A DNA stretch of 64,000 bases from Verpa conica (Eukaryota; Ascomycota; Pezizomycetes; Pezizales; Morchellaceae). Positions 12,005 through 24,543 of the stretch are shown here, in pieces; the stretch's first letter is position 1; every line of letters starts with the position of its first letter. The stretch lies in contig JAUFSD010000003.1 in the NCBI GenBank assembly GCA_033030425.1, positions 2,108,001 to 2,172,000 of the forward strand, written 5' to 3'. The notes below the pieces were generated by a model. That model had not been told where the DNA came from. It saw only the letters and a program-made list of their open reading frames with translations, and ran no database searches. The position numbers and the translations under genes are program-made.

Positions 12005-13275
12005 ATGTCTCTACCAACCATAACAGGGCCTTCATCACTACCAATAATCGACATCTCCCCCTTTCTCTCACTGGACCCCGATGCAGCTGCTAAACAGAAG
12101 ACCGCCCAATCTCTCTATGCTGCCTGCCATGATGTCGGCTTCTTCTACCTCACAGGTCATGGAATCCCTGCAGAAACACAACAAGCAGTTCTTAACGCAG
12201 CTCGGGAGTTTTTCCTGAATGCGAGTGAAAAGGAAAAAAATGCTATTGCGAGGAAAGAGGTTGATGAAGGTGGAGATGGAGCAAGAGGATGGCAGCGATT
12301 GGGTGAGAATATTACTATGGGGATTGGTGTAAGTTTATTTCATACAATTCTCTTTCTATGAGTTTGCTATTTAATAGTCTGTGGTACTCATTTACTTGGG
12401 AGATAAGAATCATCATCACCTAAAGACTCCCAATATTCAGACGAAAATCAGTAACTAACTCTACTTAATTCAGGATTGGCACGAAGTCTTCCTTCCTCTA
12501 CCCTTCAAATTCACTATAGTCCTAATCCACCCAATAATAGGCAATCGATCTCTACCACGATGCTCTACCCACAGCACCGTCATCACCACCATACCACCTA
12601 GTAATGGGGCACAATCTCTGGCCTTCTCGCCCAGCAAACTTTCGCATATTATACGAATCCTACATCGCCTCCCTCCATACTCTTGGACTTGCCGTCATGC
12701 AAGCCATGGCCCTCGCTCTCGGCTCTCCAGATGAAGATCTCTTCGTTCGCAATACCACTAATTCGTTCTGGGTTATGCGGGCCATCGGGTACCCACCACT
12801 ACCAACTGGGCAAAATGGCGTGAGTTGTGGAGCGCATACAGATTATGGATGTACGACTTTTCTGCTAGCTGATAATACAGTTGGGGCATTACAAGTGTTA
12901 GGAAAGGATCGCGAGAGCTGGATTAATGCGGATCCAATGGAGGGTGCATATGTTGTCAATATTGGGGATATGATTGAGGTGTGGACAAATGGGTTATGGA
13001 AGAGTACGGTGCATAGAGTCGTGCATCGGGGAGAAACTTTCAGAGTTAGTGTACCGTTCTTTTTCGAACCTGATTGGGATGCAGGGTACTTTTCTCTCTT
13101 TTTAGTCATTGAAGTGTGGCGAGAGACGCTAATACAAAGGCGCTATAGGGTCGAGCCATTACAGATATGTATTGATAGAACCGGTGGACTACCGAAGTAT
13201 AAGAAGAAAGTCTATGGGGAGCATTTGCTCTCGAAGCTTGCAGGAAACTTTTATAAAGGGAATAGAGAAGAGTAA
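12005..13275 (+). CDS. 2-oxoglutarate/Fe(II)-dependent oxygenase (isopenicillin-N-synthase-like)
   Basis: Four exons are needed: 12005-12328, a 12-nt microexon 12474-12485 encoding DWHE, 12541-13085 and 13149-13275. They give 335 residues, the usual family size. The N-terminus has the DIOX_N pattern (LPIIDISPF, GFFYLTGHGIP). The Fe(II) ligands are visible: H211 and D213 in GAHTDYG and H270 in VHRVVH, with the 2-oxoglutarate clamp R280/S282 in RVS. The family oxidises small molecules (hydroxylation, desaturation, ring closure) using 2-oxoglutarate. The DWHE-AID junction restores the family's conserved 'DWHE' segment, which supports the microexon. The second intron's donor is GTCTTC, far from consensus. 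The third intron is 63 bp and frame-preserving, so retention would add 21 residues. Substrate unknown; no cluster around it. Confidence 0.85.
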
Positions 13276-14032
13276 GCTACCACCCCCACACACATACAGA
13301 AGTTAGGATTATGTATACATGTAGTGACTTAACCTATATAGGGCCAAGGAAGCTCAGTAACATACAGTCATTGGGTATTCCAATATTGTGGTTAGACTGA
13401 GACTAACTTAAAATCATTCCCCTCTTTCCATTTGATTATATAAACATAAACCATATCAGAATACAAAAACTGAGTAGTGTAGCACGGCACTAGTGGTGAG
13501 GCTAGGTGTCATGTATCTCTATATAGCCTTTGACTTCTGTGACCTACATACAATTATAATTATCTTGTTAGCCGGTTAGGTCAACGCTTTCATCAGTCTT
13601 TTGTGGAATATTTTAGGGGCTTTATACTATTCATACTGTTATACTAGTACAATCAAGCTATAAATAGTTTCATTACTAAGAATATCCACTCTAAAGGCAT
13701 TTGAGCCTTAAGAATTTCTTTGTGTACTTTTGTAAAAGCGGCGAAAATACAGATTACTCAACGAACACAATAACTTCAGAGAATTGGCGTCGGGAGCAAA
13801 AACTACTATAGACAAGGTAACTTTGACCCCACCTTATCCTGGTTGGGGGGCTTCGATTCTCATTCACAACCCAAAAATCTCATTTTAATTTCGCATAATC
13901 TAAACCCCGAGTGATATCACATGGCCAGTCACTTAGTGGCACCAAGCGCTTCTCTTTTCTAAACGCATCTACCAGAAAAACGCCTACTTACCTCCTACCC
14001 AATAAAAGCTTTTCAAAAAATTCTTCCTATCA
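13276..14032. other. Convergent intergenic spacer
   Basis: About 750 bp lie between the 3' ends of the oxygenase and swf1 genes. The sequence is AT-rich with no usable reading frame and no RNA gene that I can see. Confidence 0.5.
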
Positions 14033-15657
14033 CTACAGTGCCCTCGGCCACAGTACATCCCTAAAGTTCCTCCTCCATCCTAAATCATAAATATTATCAA
14101 TTTCCCCAAGCCCTTGAACACGCCGCCATATTATACCCCTTGGTAGATCCCCCCTATTTGTCGGATCAATACGGTAAAAAAGTTGCGTTGTGGTTCGTGG
14201 CCAGTCACGACACATCTCGTCTGCGTCAAGCTCCGTCAAATCGTCGTCCTCGTCAGGGTCTGCGATTAGGATGTCGCCGTTTTTTATGTCATCGCGCCAG
14301 TCAGACCATTTGATTGTTTCATTAGTAGTTGTGCCCGCCCATATTAGATAGCTAGTATTGTCAGTCACTGCTGAGAGGGAGAAACAGAGGGACATTACAT
14401 ATGGTAGATTGTGAATGCGTATGATAGTACACCCGTTAGAGCACTTAGGAGAAAGACGGCGCCGATATATATTTCTTCGACAATAGCGATACCGAATAGA
14501 TGGAGGTAGATGGGCCATGGAAGACTCTCAATGGCGATCTGGGACGGGATTAAGGCCCGAAGAATGAATGATTCAATTATGATAAATGAGAGGTATAGAC
14601 CATAGGTTAGAAGAGCGTTGGTTGCGGCGAGGAATGCGAGAAAGTGGCGTGTGTTGAGCTGGCCTACGCAATTATTGATCCAGACCTGAGGATATATTAG
14701 ATTATGCCCGTTATATTAGGTGTAGAAAGCTCACGCAATGATGGTCATGTTTAGCTATGCAGTGCTTGCCTAACACGCCAAAAATCAGTTTTGGTCTTTC
14801 CTTAGTGATATACTATATATCTTAAGACGTACAGATAGAGCAGTGTTTAGACCTTGCCGGTTTTGTTAGTTGACAGGTTCGGCAGATGTTTCCAGGGCGG
14901 AAGTTGAGATGATCGTATGGATAACACTGTAGTGACCTTTCATGGTTCTCTGGGATGATGAAGCCTGGGTCTGAGGTGGCCGCTAGATATATCGTTATAT
15001 ACGGGAATATAGCCACTATTGGGATACACATTCTTTTTATGCACAATTAACCTTATATGTTTCTCAAATAATATATTTGGGAAGATAGTTGGTGCGCACT
15101 TATGGGTTGGTGATAGATGTTTCCATCCATCCTTGATAAACATATATATTCCACCAGTCACAAGAGTTAGGTAAAACGCCTAGTTTAATAGTACTGATAT
15201 TAACACATTATTTCGGATCTAGGACGGAGTTTTGGTTCACCATAACGATCGGGTGCTTCTCGTTCATGAGATAGTTCCCAGCCCCAGCGAGGAGGGGTCC
15301 AAACCGACCTCCGGTGATTATCCTGTCAAGGAAAAAAAACCATCTCGGAATAGTCTTCCATAGAAAACGGTGCGCAAAGCCGATTGGCGTATTTCTTTAA
15401 GGGCAGGTATGTATTAGAGAATAGAGATTGCCAAAACCAGAAGGGATTTAAGGGGAGTGAGCAAACTCGAGATAAGGTGTTGAGAGGAAATGAATGACTG
15501 ATAAATAAGAAATAAGAAACACTAAGTCTCGAGTACTATAAGAATCAATGAGAGATTTTAAAGGTCACCTCAATCCAGGGACATGCCCGAATAATGCAAT
15601 AAATACCAGAAGTGATATCCCCAGGATCACAACAGCGATTTCCCGAACTGTACCCAT
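14033..15657 (-). CDS. swf1: DHHC protein S-palmitoyltransferase, Swf1 type
   Basis: Seven exons (15657-15569, 15394-15241, 15179-15100, 15032-14833, 14769-14735, 14685-14399, 14351-14033) join in frame to 387 residues. The enzyme attaches palmitate to Cys residues next to membrane segments, in yeast notably SNARE proteins, and resides in the ER. The N-terminus (MGTVREIAVVILGISLL) is a membrane anchor followed by NTPIGFAHRFLW, a Swf1 hallmark. The Cys-rich domain reads CRTCQLTKPARSKHCSIC, then CKHCIAKHDHHC with DHHC at residues 183-186, then NNCVG. Two more membrane segments follow, and the tail carries LIWAGTTTNE and KWSDW, also Swf1-like. Exon 5 is only 35 nt and interrupts the zinc domain. 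Intron 3 has an atypical GTGCGC donor. It is divergent from rap1. The family call is strong. Confidence 0.92.
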
Positions 15658-16397
15658 CTCCTCCCTGTTCACAACTCCAGCCTTTCTATAGCCCCTGGAT
15701 GAATTTGGTGATAAGATATCTCTTTTCCCCTATTTAGTTACAAGAAGATAGATACGTGGTGAGTCGCAGTCAACCGAGTAGCTTAATGCCGTCACCAGAA
15801 ACTCAGGAGAGTAAGTCGTGCGAAGGAAGAGAGAGTTTGAAGAGAATAAGTTGTAATTGCAGCCACATGCCGAGATTCCGGAGGCGATACTGGTGTATTG
15901 GTGGATACTTACCTTCTTTTCACCGGCATTACTTACCATTCGTTGCTTATGGTCAGTGGTCACTTTGTGTGCAGGGTCGCTTCCATTACGAAGCACCAGC
16001 CGTGCGAATTTGAAGGCGGGTGTGCAGTCACTCACTGTGCATCAGAGCTTATGTAGCCTGACGTCGTCCGTGCCTTTGTTCAGCCTCAGCCTTCCCAACT
16101 GAAAGCTCTGTTCAGGGGGTGCCTGTAAAAAATCTGAATACATAGGGTGCCGAGTCGTGTCCAACTGCCCCAGTAACATCCCAACAGTCGTGACATAGAC
16201 TGCAGGGACACTTGTGAACATTTTCTCATCGCGTGTTGATTGGCCACTGCTGAGTTGACTTGAGGCTCTCCCCGCCCTGCACCTAACACGTCGCGTCATC
16301 TGACTTTGCAACACGCGTCTTACCACTTCTACGAACAACCGTCCCCGCCATAACTAAACCGAGGCTTGCAAAAAGAAACATCACCACATCACTACGG
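15658..16397. promoter_or_regulatory. Divergent promoter region between swf1 and rap1
   Basis: The 740 bp between the two start codons must hold both promoters and 5' leaders. Several overlapping reading frames on both strands (for example 15730-16035, 16042-16338) reflect its higher GC content and have no family features, so I treat them as non-coding. No single TATA box can be assigned with confidence. Confidence 0.5.
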
Positions 16398-18725
16398 ATG
16401 GCGGCAATCATACAGCATGGCAGCATGTCTGCTCCTAGCCAAGGCGGGCTCTTTCAAGGGAAGAAGTTTTGGCTATCGCGACAAGTTCCTGATCGGAACA
16501 GCTTTGTTAAGCAGATCAATGTCTAACCCCTACAACAATCACTCCTGGTGAATGATATATATTAACTAATAGTAGGCAAATGGCGGGAAAGTTGTCATGT
16601 CCGAGAAAGAAGCCGATATATGTATCGTGGACCACTTAAAGGATAACACAAATGAGGGAATGTATGGTTTTCCTCTCCTAGCTTTAGGGCAATCGGTATA
16701 TTAGAAGCTCTGGGAACTCATTATTGCGTGAATAAAGGTTCTCGTACAAATATATCGAAAAATCAGTGCGAAATGGGAAGCTAGAAAACCTAGAAAGTCA
16801 CCAGGTTGTGCCAACACGAAAGCGAACAACATCAAAGCTTAGAAGGTATGCTTAGGCCTAAACAATCCCAGGCTTTTCTAATGTTGGCACTCTTGGATCA
16901 CAGTCGTAATGCCTTCACCCAAGAGGATGATGATATTCTCCTCTACCTATTGTCCAAAACGACTCTAAAGCTCAGTGGTAACAAAGTCTATGAACAGATT
17001 GCCGCAGAAGTAAACACCCGCTCAGTTGTGTTTTTAATAATCATTTGCTCACATTACCCTAGTACCGGAATCATACAGCAAATAGTTGGCGAGAACGCTG
17101 GGTTAAGCACTGGTCTAAACTCATGGATACACCTAGGCCCTTCAAGAAACCAAACCTACTAGAAAGCAGTGAACAGGAGACTCAACCGGAAATTGAACCA
17201 GAATATGTGCGGTCTAGAAAGGATAGGAGTCAATTTACAAAAGAAGACGACGCTATACTGAAGAAGATAGCAGTTGAAATATTAGACGGCCCCGAAGACC
17301 TCGCAATATATGAAAGGCTAAGCAAAGAAGTAGGTGTTAACGCTTCTCATATCATAGATATCATTACTTGTGACTTAAAGTGCGATACTAACTATCAATA
17401 TAAAGCACCCACAGCATACACCAAAACAGTGGCAGCGCTATTTTAATAGAGTAATGCTCCCTAGGATTGCTCTAGAAGGCCTCAGTGGAAAAACCGGTCT
17501 GAAGTCTAAAGACAGTTGCAGCGGGTCAGAGGATGAGAAACCCATAACTTCAACCGATAAGAATAAAGTATCACCAAAAATTAGGCAGGAGGCTAGAATT
17601 GAACCAAAACCAATTCCCCCAGACCTAAAGCACAGGAAACCGCAAGTTCCCATAAGCACAAGCTCGCCAATACGCACAGTGAGTGTGAGAGACCCTCCAA
17701 GGTCCAGGAGCAAGGAGAGAAGCAAACGACCAATGTCTCACCAGCCAGAGAAAAGTGCAACTATTTCTCCATGTTATCGACCAACCTCACCCATCCAGAG
17801 GAATAACCCAAAAGCTACCAGTAAAACAACGACCCCCAAAACACAAATATCACCACAGCAAACCCACAAATGGGGGGCCGAAACCCGTAAGAGTCTAGTC
17901 GTTGAAGACCAAGACTCCGAGCCAATTCCTGCGTCATCACCCCCGAGAATCCAGCCCAATACCGCTCCAAACAACCAAAAGCGTAGGCGTGAAAGTTTAG
18001 GCTTCACCCCAGAACAACGGAAGAAAAATAGAAAAGTTTACCAAATGGAAGAAATCATATCCACACCAGAACCGGAGTCATCTATACAATCTCGTGTACT
18101 ATCTCCAGAGCTTGGGGGAAATACCCAGGGTTCCTCCCCGGTTACCAAGAACAGCGAGAAGCAGAGCTACGCTGAGATGAGCACACAAGCGTTATATAAT
18201 CAACCAGATGACGGAGGGTCACTCGCAGCGGATATGGAATTTCCCGAGTTGGAAATCACTAGTGCTTCTCATTCTCCTGCTCCTCGTGTGGCGTCACCAC
18301 CAGAGTCAGAGCCACAGTCAGAGCCGAAAGGAAAGTCTACCCCATCTAAATTACCTGTGGTAACTTCTACGCCTACATCCAAACCAAAATCCCCGCTTCC
18401 TCCAGCAACAAAAGACGACCCTGATGGACTTGAGCAAGTGAGTACATTCCTTGTTCACTGTCAGAAGGAATACAAGACATCCGAGAGACAGGTCATTTAC
18501 GCAATTGAGCGTACGAGCGGGATTACGGCGCTGGTAGAGATGGTATTACAGAGTATGGTTGATGAAAAGCCATTGCCGGTGGATGTCCCAGGGGTATGGA
18601 GCGAGGAGGAAGATAAGATTCTCATGGGGCAAGATAGTCGAGAGATGCAGAGGTTAGCCAATATCAAGGGAGATGAACAGACGCAGCGGAGGTTGGAGTT
18701 TTTGAATCTGTGGAATATGGCTTGA
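16398..18725 (+). CDS. rap1: Telomere-binding protein Rap1 (BRCT, two Myb-like modules, Rap1 C-terminal domain)
   Basis: Six exons (16398-16520, 16576-16661, 16738-16845, 16904-17009, 17063-17329, 17406-18725) join to 669 residues. Rap1 sits at telomeres, where it protects ends and limits length, usually bound through a TRF-type protein outside budding yeasts. Residues 17-90 form the N-terminal BRCT (GLFQGKKFWLSRQVPDR, ANGGKVV, KYIEKSVRNGKLENLE). The first Myb (about 109-165) reads FTQEDDDILLYLL and then NSWRERWVKHW; the second (about 195-250) reads FTKEDDAILKK and then QHTPKQWQRYFNR. Residues 260-560 are Ser/Pro-rich linker. The end (about 565-669) is the RCT domain, with VWSEEEDKILMGQDSREMQR. 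The exons are joined only by frame and homology; the first donor (GTCTAA) is weak. Confidence 0.9.
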
Positions 18726-20110
18726 TGCCTTTCCACGAGAGCTGTACAACTATCTTAGGTTGGTTCATTGATCAGTGATTACTTTAGCGTTGGCAGCGAT
18801 TGTTACGAGCACTTGAATTGAGGTGAATTTTTCCACTATTTCCATTACTTCTGCTGTTCTACCCCTGGTTCTGGTATCCCTTGCCCCCCGTAGCCGGGAG
18901 ATTACAATTTTTACAGTGTTAATTATCAAATAGAATTGCTATACAAGATTACATAAAGATATTCATTCAATAGATCTATAAACTACCAGTACAGAAGGGA
19001 GGAATCCTCGATAAATATAGTTCTTGCCTGTACATTTAGATAGGGTTTTTTTATTAGTACTTGGTGGTTTCATTTACCCGGAGACTAGTACTATAGAGGG
19101 TTAAGGGTTCACCCCAGTGTTAAGCCATGAGCGAGTGATTCTATATGATCACACTATCCCTGCCTAATGTTCGCTAGACATATACCAGTAGAATATAGCT
19201 TGAGGGGTGATTAAATAAGTCAACTTTCATTAAAACTGTAGATACAAGCGCTTTGTGAGGTAGCCATGCTTATGATACAAGGGTATATTGGGAGATCATG
19301 CAATTTTTATTATCCACCTTGCCCAACTCGGTGACTAATCGTTACTTTCAGTGGCACAGAGCGCGGTACGTGGGTTTTATATGTGGCTGATCCATGTGTA
19401 CTTTGGGTAATATATACTTCCCGCCGGTGAGAGCTTCATCATTCTAAGTTAGGGGTTTCGGCACCTGCATGGAACAGATGGTTGGTGGCAGTGTGCCTTT
19501 ACTTTGCTAATGCCTGCATGTAGTTCTTTGCGGGTTGTTAATATTTCATCGAAACGACAACAGAGAAGAGCAACCCTCGGTGAGTATATGTAATCAAATA
19601 CAGCAGATACACGTATCCTATTATATCTGTTGCAAAGATTCAGTGAAAGAGAATTATAGCCTTGGCGGTTAGTGCTGATAGTTACTGTCAGATTGAGCTC
19701 ACCCGCAGGAAGTCTCGGCTGTTATATGAGTGAGGTTAGGTTTAGGGATTGTTAGAGCCAATCCCCAGAGTCTCAGATGTGCGCCAAGACAGAGTTGCCC
19801 AAGGCCATTGGCGCAGCAATGCAACTGCAACAGAAACGCTTCTATCTTTAGCGCGGTCCGTCGACGTGGATCCAGGGCTGAACCAAACCCACATTGTCCC
19901 ATTGTTCTGCTCCGCCTCCACTCCCCCCCCCCACAGCCAGTCAGAGGGGCTACAGGCTACAGCCGCAGCTGAACGATTCTACGTAGAGTATATAGAGTAG
20001 CATTTCCCTCATTTTCTATACCTCTGCTATCAACGTTTTCCTTACCCCACCTTGATTGATTTTCGCTTCCTCAGTCAACTTTCAACCTCTAAACAACTCC
20101 ATCACTGAAA
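18726..20110. other. Intergenic spacer and MARVEL gene promoter
   Basis: The 1.4 kb holds the rap1 3' flank (AT-rich) and, from about 19700, a more GC-rich pyrimidine-containing stretch that is likely the promoter and leader of the MARVEL gene. Overlapping frames at 19699-20000 on both strands are shadows of this composition. Confidence 0.5.
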
Positions 20111-20877
20111 ATGGTGCTCAAAAAGAACCCTTCACCATGGCCAAAGTTGCCGTTCTTCGGGATTCGTGCGCTACAGCTTGCCTTTGCAGTGATAGTCTTG
20201 GGAATCACTGGATACTTCAACTACAATCTTGTTAAGGATGGATACCCGATCCCATGGGAGTTTGTCGCGGTAGAAGTTGTTGTAAGTTCAAACATCTCAG
20301 GCCCATAAAGCGGTTTTGGAACTAACACCGTGATGTAGTCAGTGTTAACCTTCTTCAACATCCTTGCCTCAACAATCTTCCTATGTTGCCATAAACTAGG
20401 CCCTATATTCATGATGATATCCGATGGTCTCATTTCAGTTGTCTGGGCTCTTGTATTCGGCATGCTTGCTCGTGCCATGGGCAAGACTACAGTCGAGGCT
20501 TGCGATCTCGTCCACTGGGGTAACAACGATGGTATCACCATCTGCCATCTTTACAAGACTCTATTTGCATTCACAATTCTCGGATGGTAATTCCACACTT
20601 CTCTACCCTCCTCATGCAAAGTCAGTTAACTAACATTTGCCAAAGGATATCCCATCTCGTATCTTTCACACTCGCGTCTACAGTCCGCCGCCGAACCAAA
20701 CAACACGGGTATGCACCCGCCATCAACCCCGCCAACCTCCATGCCCAGAAGACCTCCTACAACCCTACTTCCGCCGGTTCCCGCGGCAGCGTGGCAACCT
20801 CCTATGGTGCTGCCGCACCATCAGTATACTCTGCTGCTCCTCATTATACTGCTGGCAAGGATGAACAGTATGCTTAA
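20111..20877 (+). CDS. MARVEL-domain four-pass membrane protein
   Basis: Three exons (20111-20281, 20339-20586, 20646-20877) join to 216 residues, with introns of 57 and 59 bp (GTAAGT and GTAATT donors). Four hydrophobic segments are visible: FFGIRALQLAFAVIVLGITG, VVSVLTFFNILAST, GLISVVWALVFGMLARAM and the HLYKTLFAFTILGW-ISHLVSFTLAS region. This spacing matches fungal MARVEL proteins of the plasma membrane and eisosome or vesicle-trafficking type. The C-terminal 60 residues are polar and Ser/Ala/Tyr-rich and probably cytosolic. The start ATG follows a pyrimidine-rich leader, as usual for expressed fungal genes. Function beyond membrane organisation is not indicated. Confidence 0.85.
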
Positions 20878-23800
20878 AATAGCCAAGTACCGGTGCGGGG
20901 GTGTGGGAGGGTCGGTAATGGAATTTCGTGACTCGGTGTAGTTTGTAGCTACTCGATACAGCTCGGAATACTTTTTATTCTTCTCTGGTAGTGTAGGTGG
21001 GGGAGTTTGGGTGCGGTTTTCTTGGTGTTTTTGAGTTCTAGTTTCTTTTTTTTGATCTCTCTTCCATAACCAAATTTTACTTTTATTCAATTATGCAAAA
21101 TAAAGCCGCATTCATTTCCTCTGATAAGGTGCTACACTGTGATGTATGTACATGTAGTTTGCATAAAGTTTCCTAGCCTTAGGTTTACTCACATTAGCCT
21201 ACTTTACTGAAGAGGTAACATGCGGAAATAACACCAGTAGTAACTGCAACTACGACCCCAGGTACTGAACTGAGCTCATTAATATTAACAGCAAGCGATG
21301 CTCGATGAAACGTTAATCTCGCTCAGGAACGGATTTGTACCTGCTGCACGCAAAGGTAGGCATAAATAAGCTCACCGTGTCTCAGGTGCGTATTGAGGCC
21401 TGATACAGTTACGTTTCACCTCCGGCGGCCAGCCAAGGACATACATCACCCGGTCAGCAAATTGTAGCTTCAAAGTATAATGAATCTAAAGGAGAAACTT
21501 GTGCACCTAAGTGGCCTAGTGGTCTAGTTATGGCCAAAGATCTATGCTTACAAACATAATACTACAACTACTTATGACTATAATAATTAATACTCCGGAC
21601 GGTTAAAATCCAGCCTTGAGTGATGGGCTATGAGTCGTTAATCTCAGAAATACTTTCTTGGCGTTGCTCAATACATGTATCTATACAGGCTAGATGCGTT
21701 CGTGCTACTACTTATATTCATTACATCATCCTACGTGAAATCAAGTGATAATACTTTTAGTATGAAAGCTTGATAACCCCCGACTTTGATAGTGCATTTG
21801 CATTTTTAGTGACTGCTCCTTCTTTAATTCACCACTTATAGGCCTAGTCTACTAACGTGATCTTATGCTTGATCTACAGTGTAGTCTTACCTACGATGAT
21901 CTTTAGGATATAATTAGCTGCTTCAAGGCGCTGTCAGGCATCTCGAAATTTATGTAATCAGTAATACTCTTTATATACTATTAGAGGTCAAGTATTATTC
22001 ATCGCAAAGCCAGTAAACTTTGTCACTATATAGATTTAATGCTCTAGTAACTAGTAACCCACTACTAAACTATTTTTCAAGTTCGAGTAGTCCTCATAGC
22101 AATAAACTAGTAAGCCCCAGTCATACCCGTAAGTACATAATTTAACTTTGGATTCCGGTATACTACTAATAGTAGTATATATGTACCTTAAAGGAGCTTG
22201 ACTCAAATACCATACAGCCTCGAGTCTAGACGAGGTAGATATCATGAGGAGTACGAGGCACTTCTGGGACCACATCGAATACATAGTTAGAGGGTTTAAT
22301 TCTCTGCACAAGGATTTAAAGTAGATATAGTTTTAAAATTACCGGCAGACGTAAAAAGAATATAGAATCTCCTAAGTCATTATACTAGCTATTTATTCGG
22401 AATATTTGATACCTTCACATATTGAAGAATGAACTGGTTATATTATAGTCAGTTAACATTATGCTCTATATATCATCGGCTGGTATTAATTCTCTAGTTC
22501 TAGTTCTATGTATTTTGATCCTGGGTTATCTGGTTGTTGGGTAATTTGAACAATGTTGGACCCCACTTGCAAATTTCCCGACAGCATGTATGACCCCCTA
22601 CAAACCCCACAAACTAAAAGTTACAAGCCTCAGATTTCCTAGAACTGAGGATCTCGGGGGAATGAGGGTACAATTCAACTCAATGCGCTGAAAGCATTAC
22701 TGTACCACTTTCCGACTCTGGTTAACTCGTAATATGCTTATAGTGGTTCTCTAAATACATTTCTCCACGGTTATTTTTTCTTCGTTCCGTTGATAGATGA
22801 CTGCTTTAGCAATGTTATTGTAGTACCTCGTAAACTAAAGACCACGGTGGTATTTGTGTTATTTTAGCATGAAATTAATATACGAGTGAGAGCTCGTGAG
22901 TCATAAGTAACACCATAGTATAATATTACTATTTAACTTTACTGGAGACTTATTCATGGTGGAGATTTGAAGGTTAGCTATTTCTTGAAAACCCAACATA
23001 CGCCTACAATAATCTGCAACCTTAGGGTTAGCTTTTGGTTTTGGTTTTGGTTTTACGCGCATAGCCTATCTCGGGACCGTGCAACCTGAGGTAGCCAGGA
23101 TCCAGATATAAGCTAAAAATTTTACAGTAGTGATAGGCAGATAGTGGCGAGTATTTATGAGCTTAATCCAGAGGTGGGGAGTTAATAAACCATGAACTTC
23201 CCAACGAGATTAGCTAGTGTTCTGAGCTTATTCTTAGCTATAAAATACACATGCAGCTAAGAGGAAGGAGGCTCAGCTGCATAAATACACCTGGATGGGT
23301 AAGGTCACTTACGGCGTACTATCCGTATTTCTACCAATGAAGAGGTTCTTATGACCTAATGTGATAGCATTTGAAATAAGTATCTAATCTAATCCGATGA
23401 GCGTATCATCTAACTGATTGTCCCACAGGGGGGGGGGTGTTTCTTGTGGCACTTGAACTTGTGTACGTACGTACGCATTTGACACAAGATGGCCATCACT
23501 TACTAGACCATATCTCGTGGTGGGGTTAGGGTGGTAGCGCGGTGACTGGGTATCACTAAGCGGTCCCGGGGAAATGGCGGCAATGTGGGGTAAAAGCAAT
23601 ATACTTTGACTCTGTGTATCGACTCAAGGTGTGGGAAAGAGGCCTCTGAGTCTTAAATCGTACAGAAAGTTAGTACTTGAGTCAAGGTATCAGTAGGACA
23701 ATTTTATCGGATCTTTAAACTCCGTCTCCGGTCATGCAGACAATGCTCCGAGATCTCTCGATCAACTGAGTACCTGCATCTAGTTTTTGCTAACAATGGT

Positions 23801-24543
23801 TCGGTAGTAACTGCCGGGTGGAGCCTCATCATACCTCCTACCAAGACATTGCTCAAGTAGTAGGCTGAAAACAACTATTGTTCATGGCTCAAAAAACCAA
23901 AGACAAAAACACCATTTAATTCCGTATTTAGGGCTATTAAGTAATCTCCACCTATTTCAATCTAGGTTCCCTGCACTCAACTCCTTTAACCCCGGTTGGA
24001 CTTCTTACACCATTGGAATTGACTGATATGTAGAGTAAGTACTACAATACAGCCTCTGGCTAAAGTTATCTCGGAAATAGGGATGGGTTAGCAAGGATAT
24101 TATTCAGAACTCTTAGAGTTTTTGTGTTGGACTCCCAGCTAGTGACCCTTTTTTTTTACCGAAGGCTGCAACCCTAGCTTGATTCGTGCAACAGGAACAA
24201 AAATCTGATTACAAAAGAAAGCTACCTCCCTGTTAGAACCTGGCTTGGTACCACCTCAATGCATGTTGCCAGCTCATTCGTCAAGGACCTACAGATCAAC
24301 GACGCAGTTCATCGCCCCATGCTTGTCTTGGAGGGGCTATACGCTTCATCATGAGGTCTTCGTATAAAATTTATTCTTCATCATAGCCTATGGCTGATCG
24401 GGTGAATGGTTTAAAAGGGTGCCTATCTCCTAGCCCAAAGGCTTGAATCTCAACCAACTTCGGGCTTCACCCAAGCACCATAAGACTGACTACCAGGTTC
24501 GGTCCAGGAAAAATACAAATCCCTACAATAGTAGCTCGGAACC
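20878..24543. other. Gene-poor AT-rich block, 3.7 kb
   Basis: Apart from the 3' UTR of the MARVEL gene (to about 21100), the block is AT- and TpA-rich with only short frames. A TTTTGG triplet-type run lies near 23035-23055 and an ACGT run near 23464-23476. It looks like old decayed repeat sequence, but no element can be named. Confidence 0.5.

Noticed and set aside
7150..13920. 13-bp sequence GTGATATCACTCG at 7150-7162 and reversed at 13908-13920
   Set aside because: Many 13-mers are expected to recur by chance on the two strands of 64 kb, and the flanks do not match.
15730..16338. Several overlapping frames on both strands between swf1 and rap1
   Set aside because: They reflect GC content; none has a family motif or splices to a neighbour, and the interval is needed as the shared promoter.
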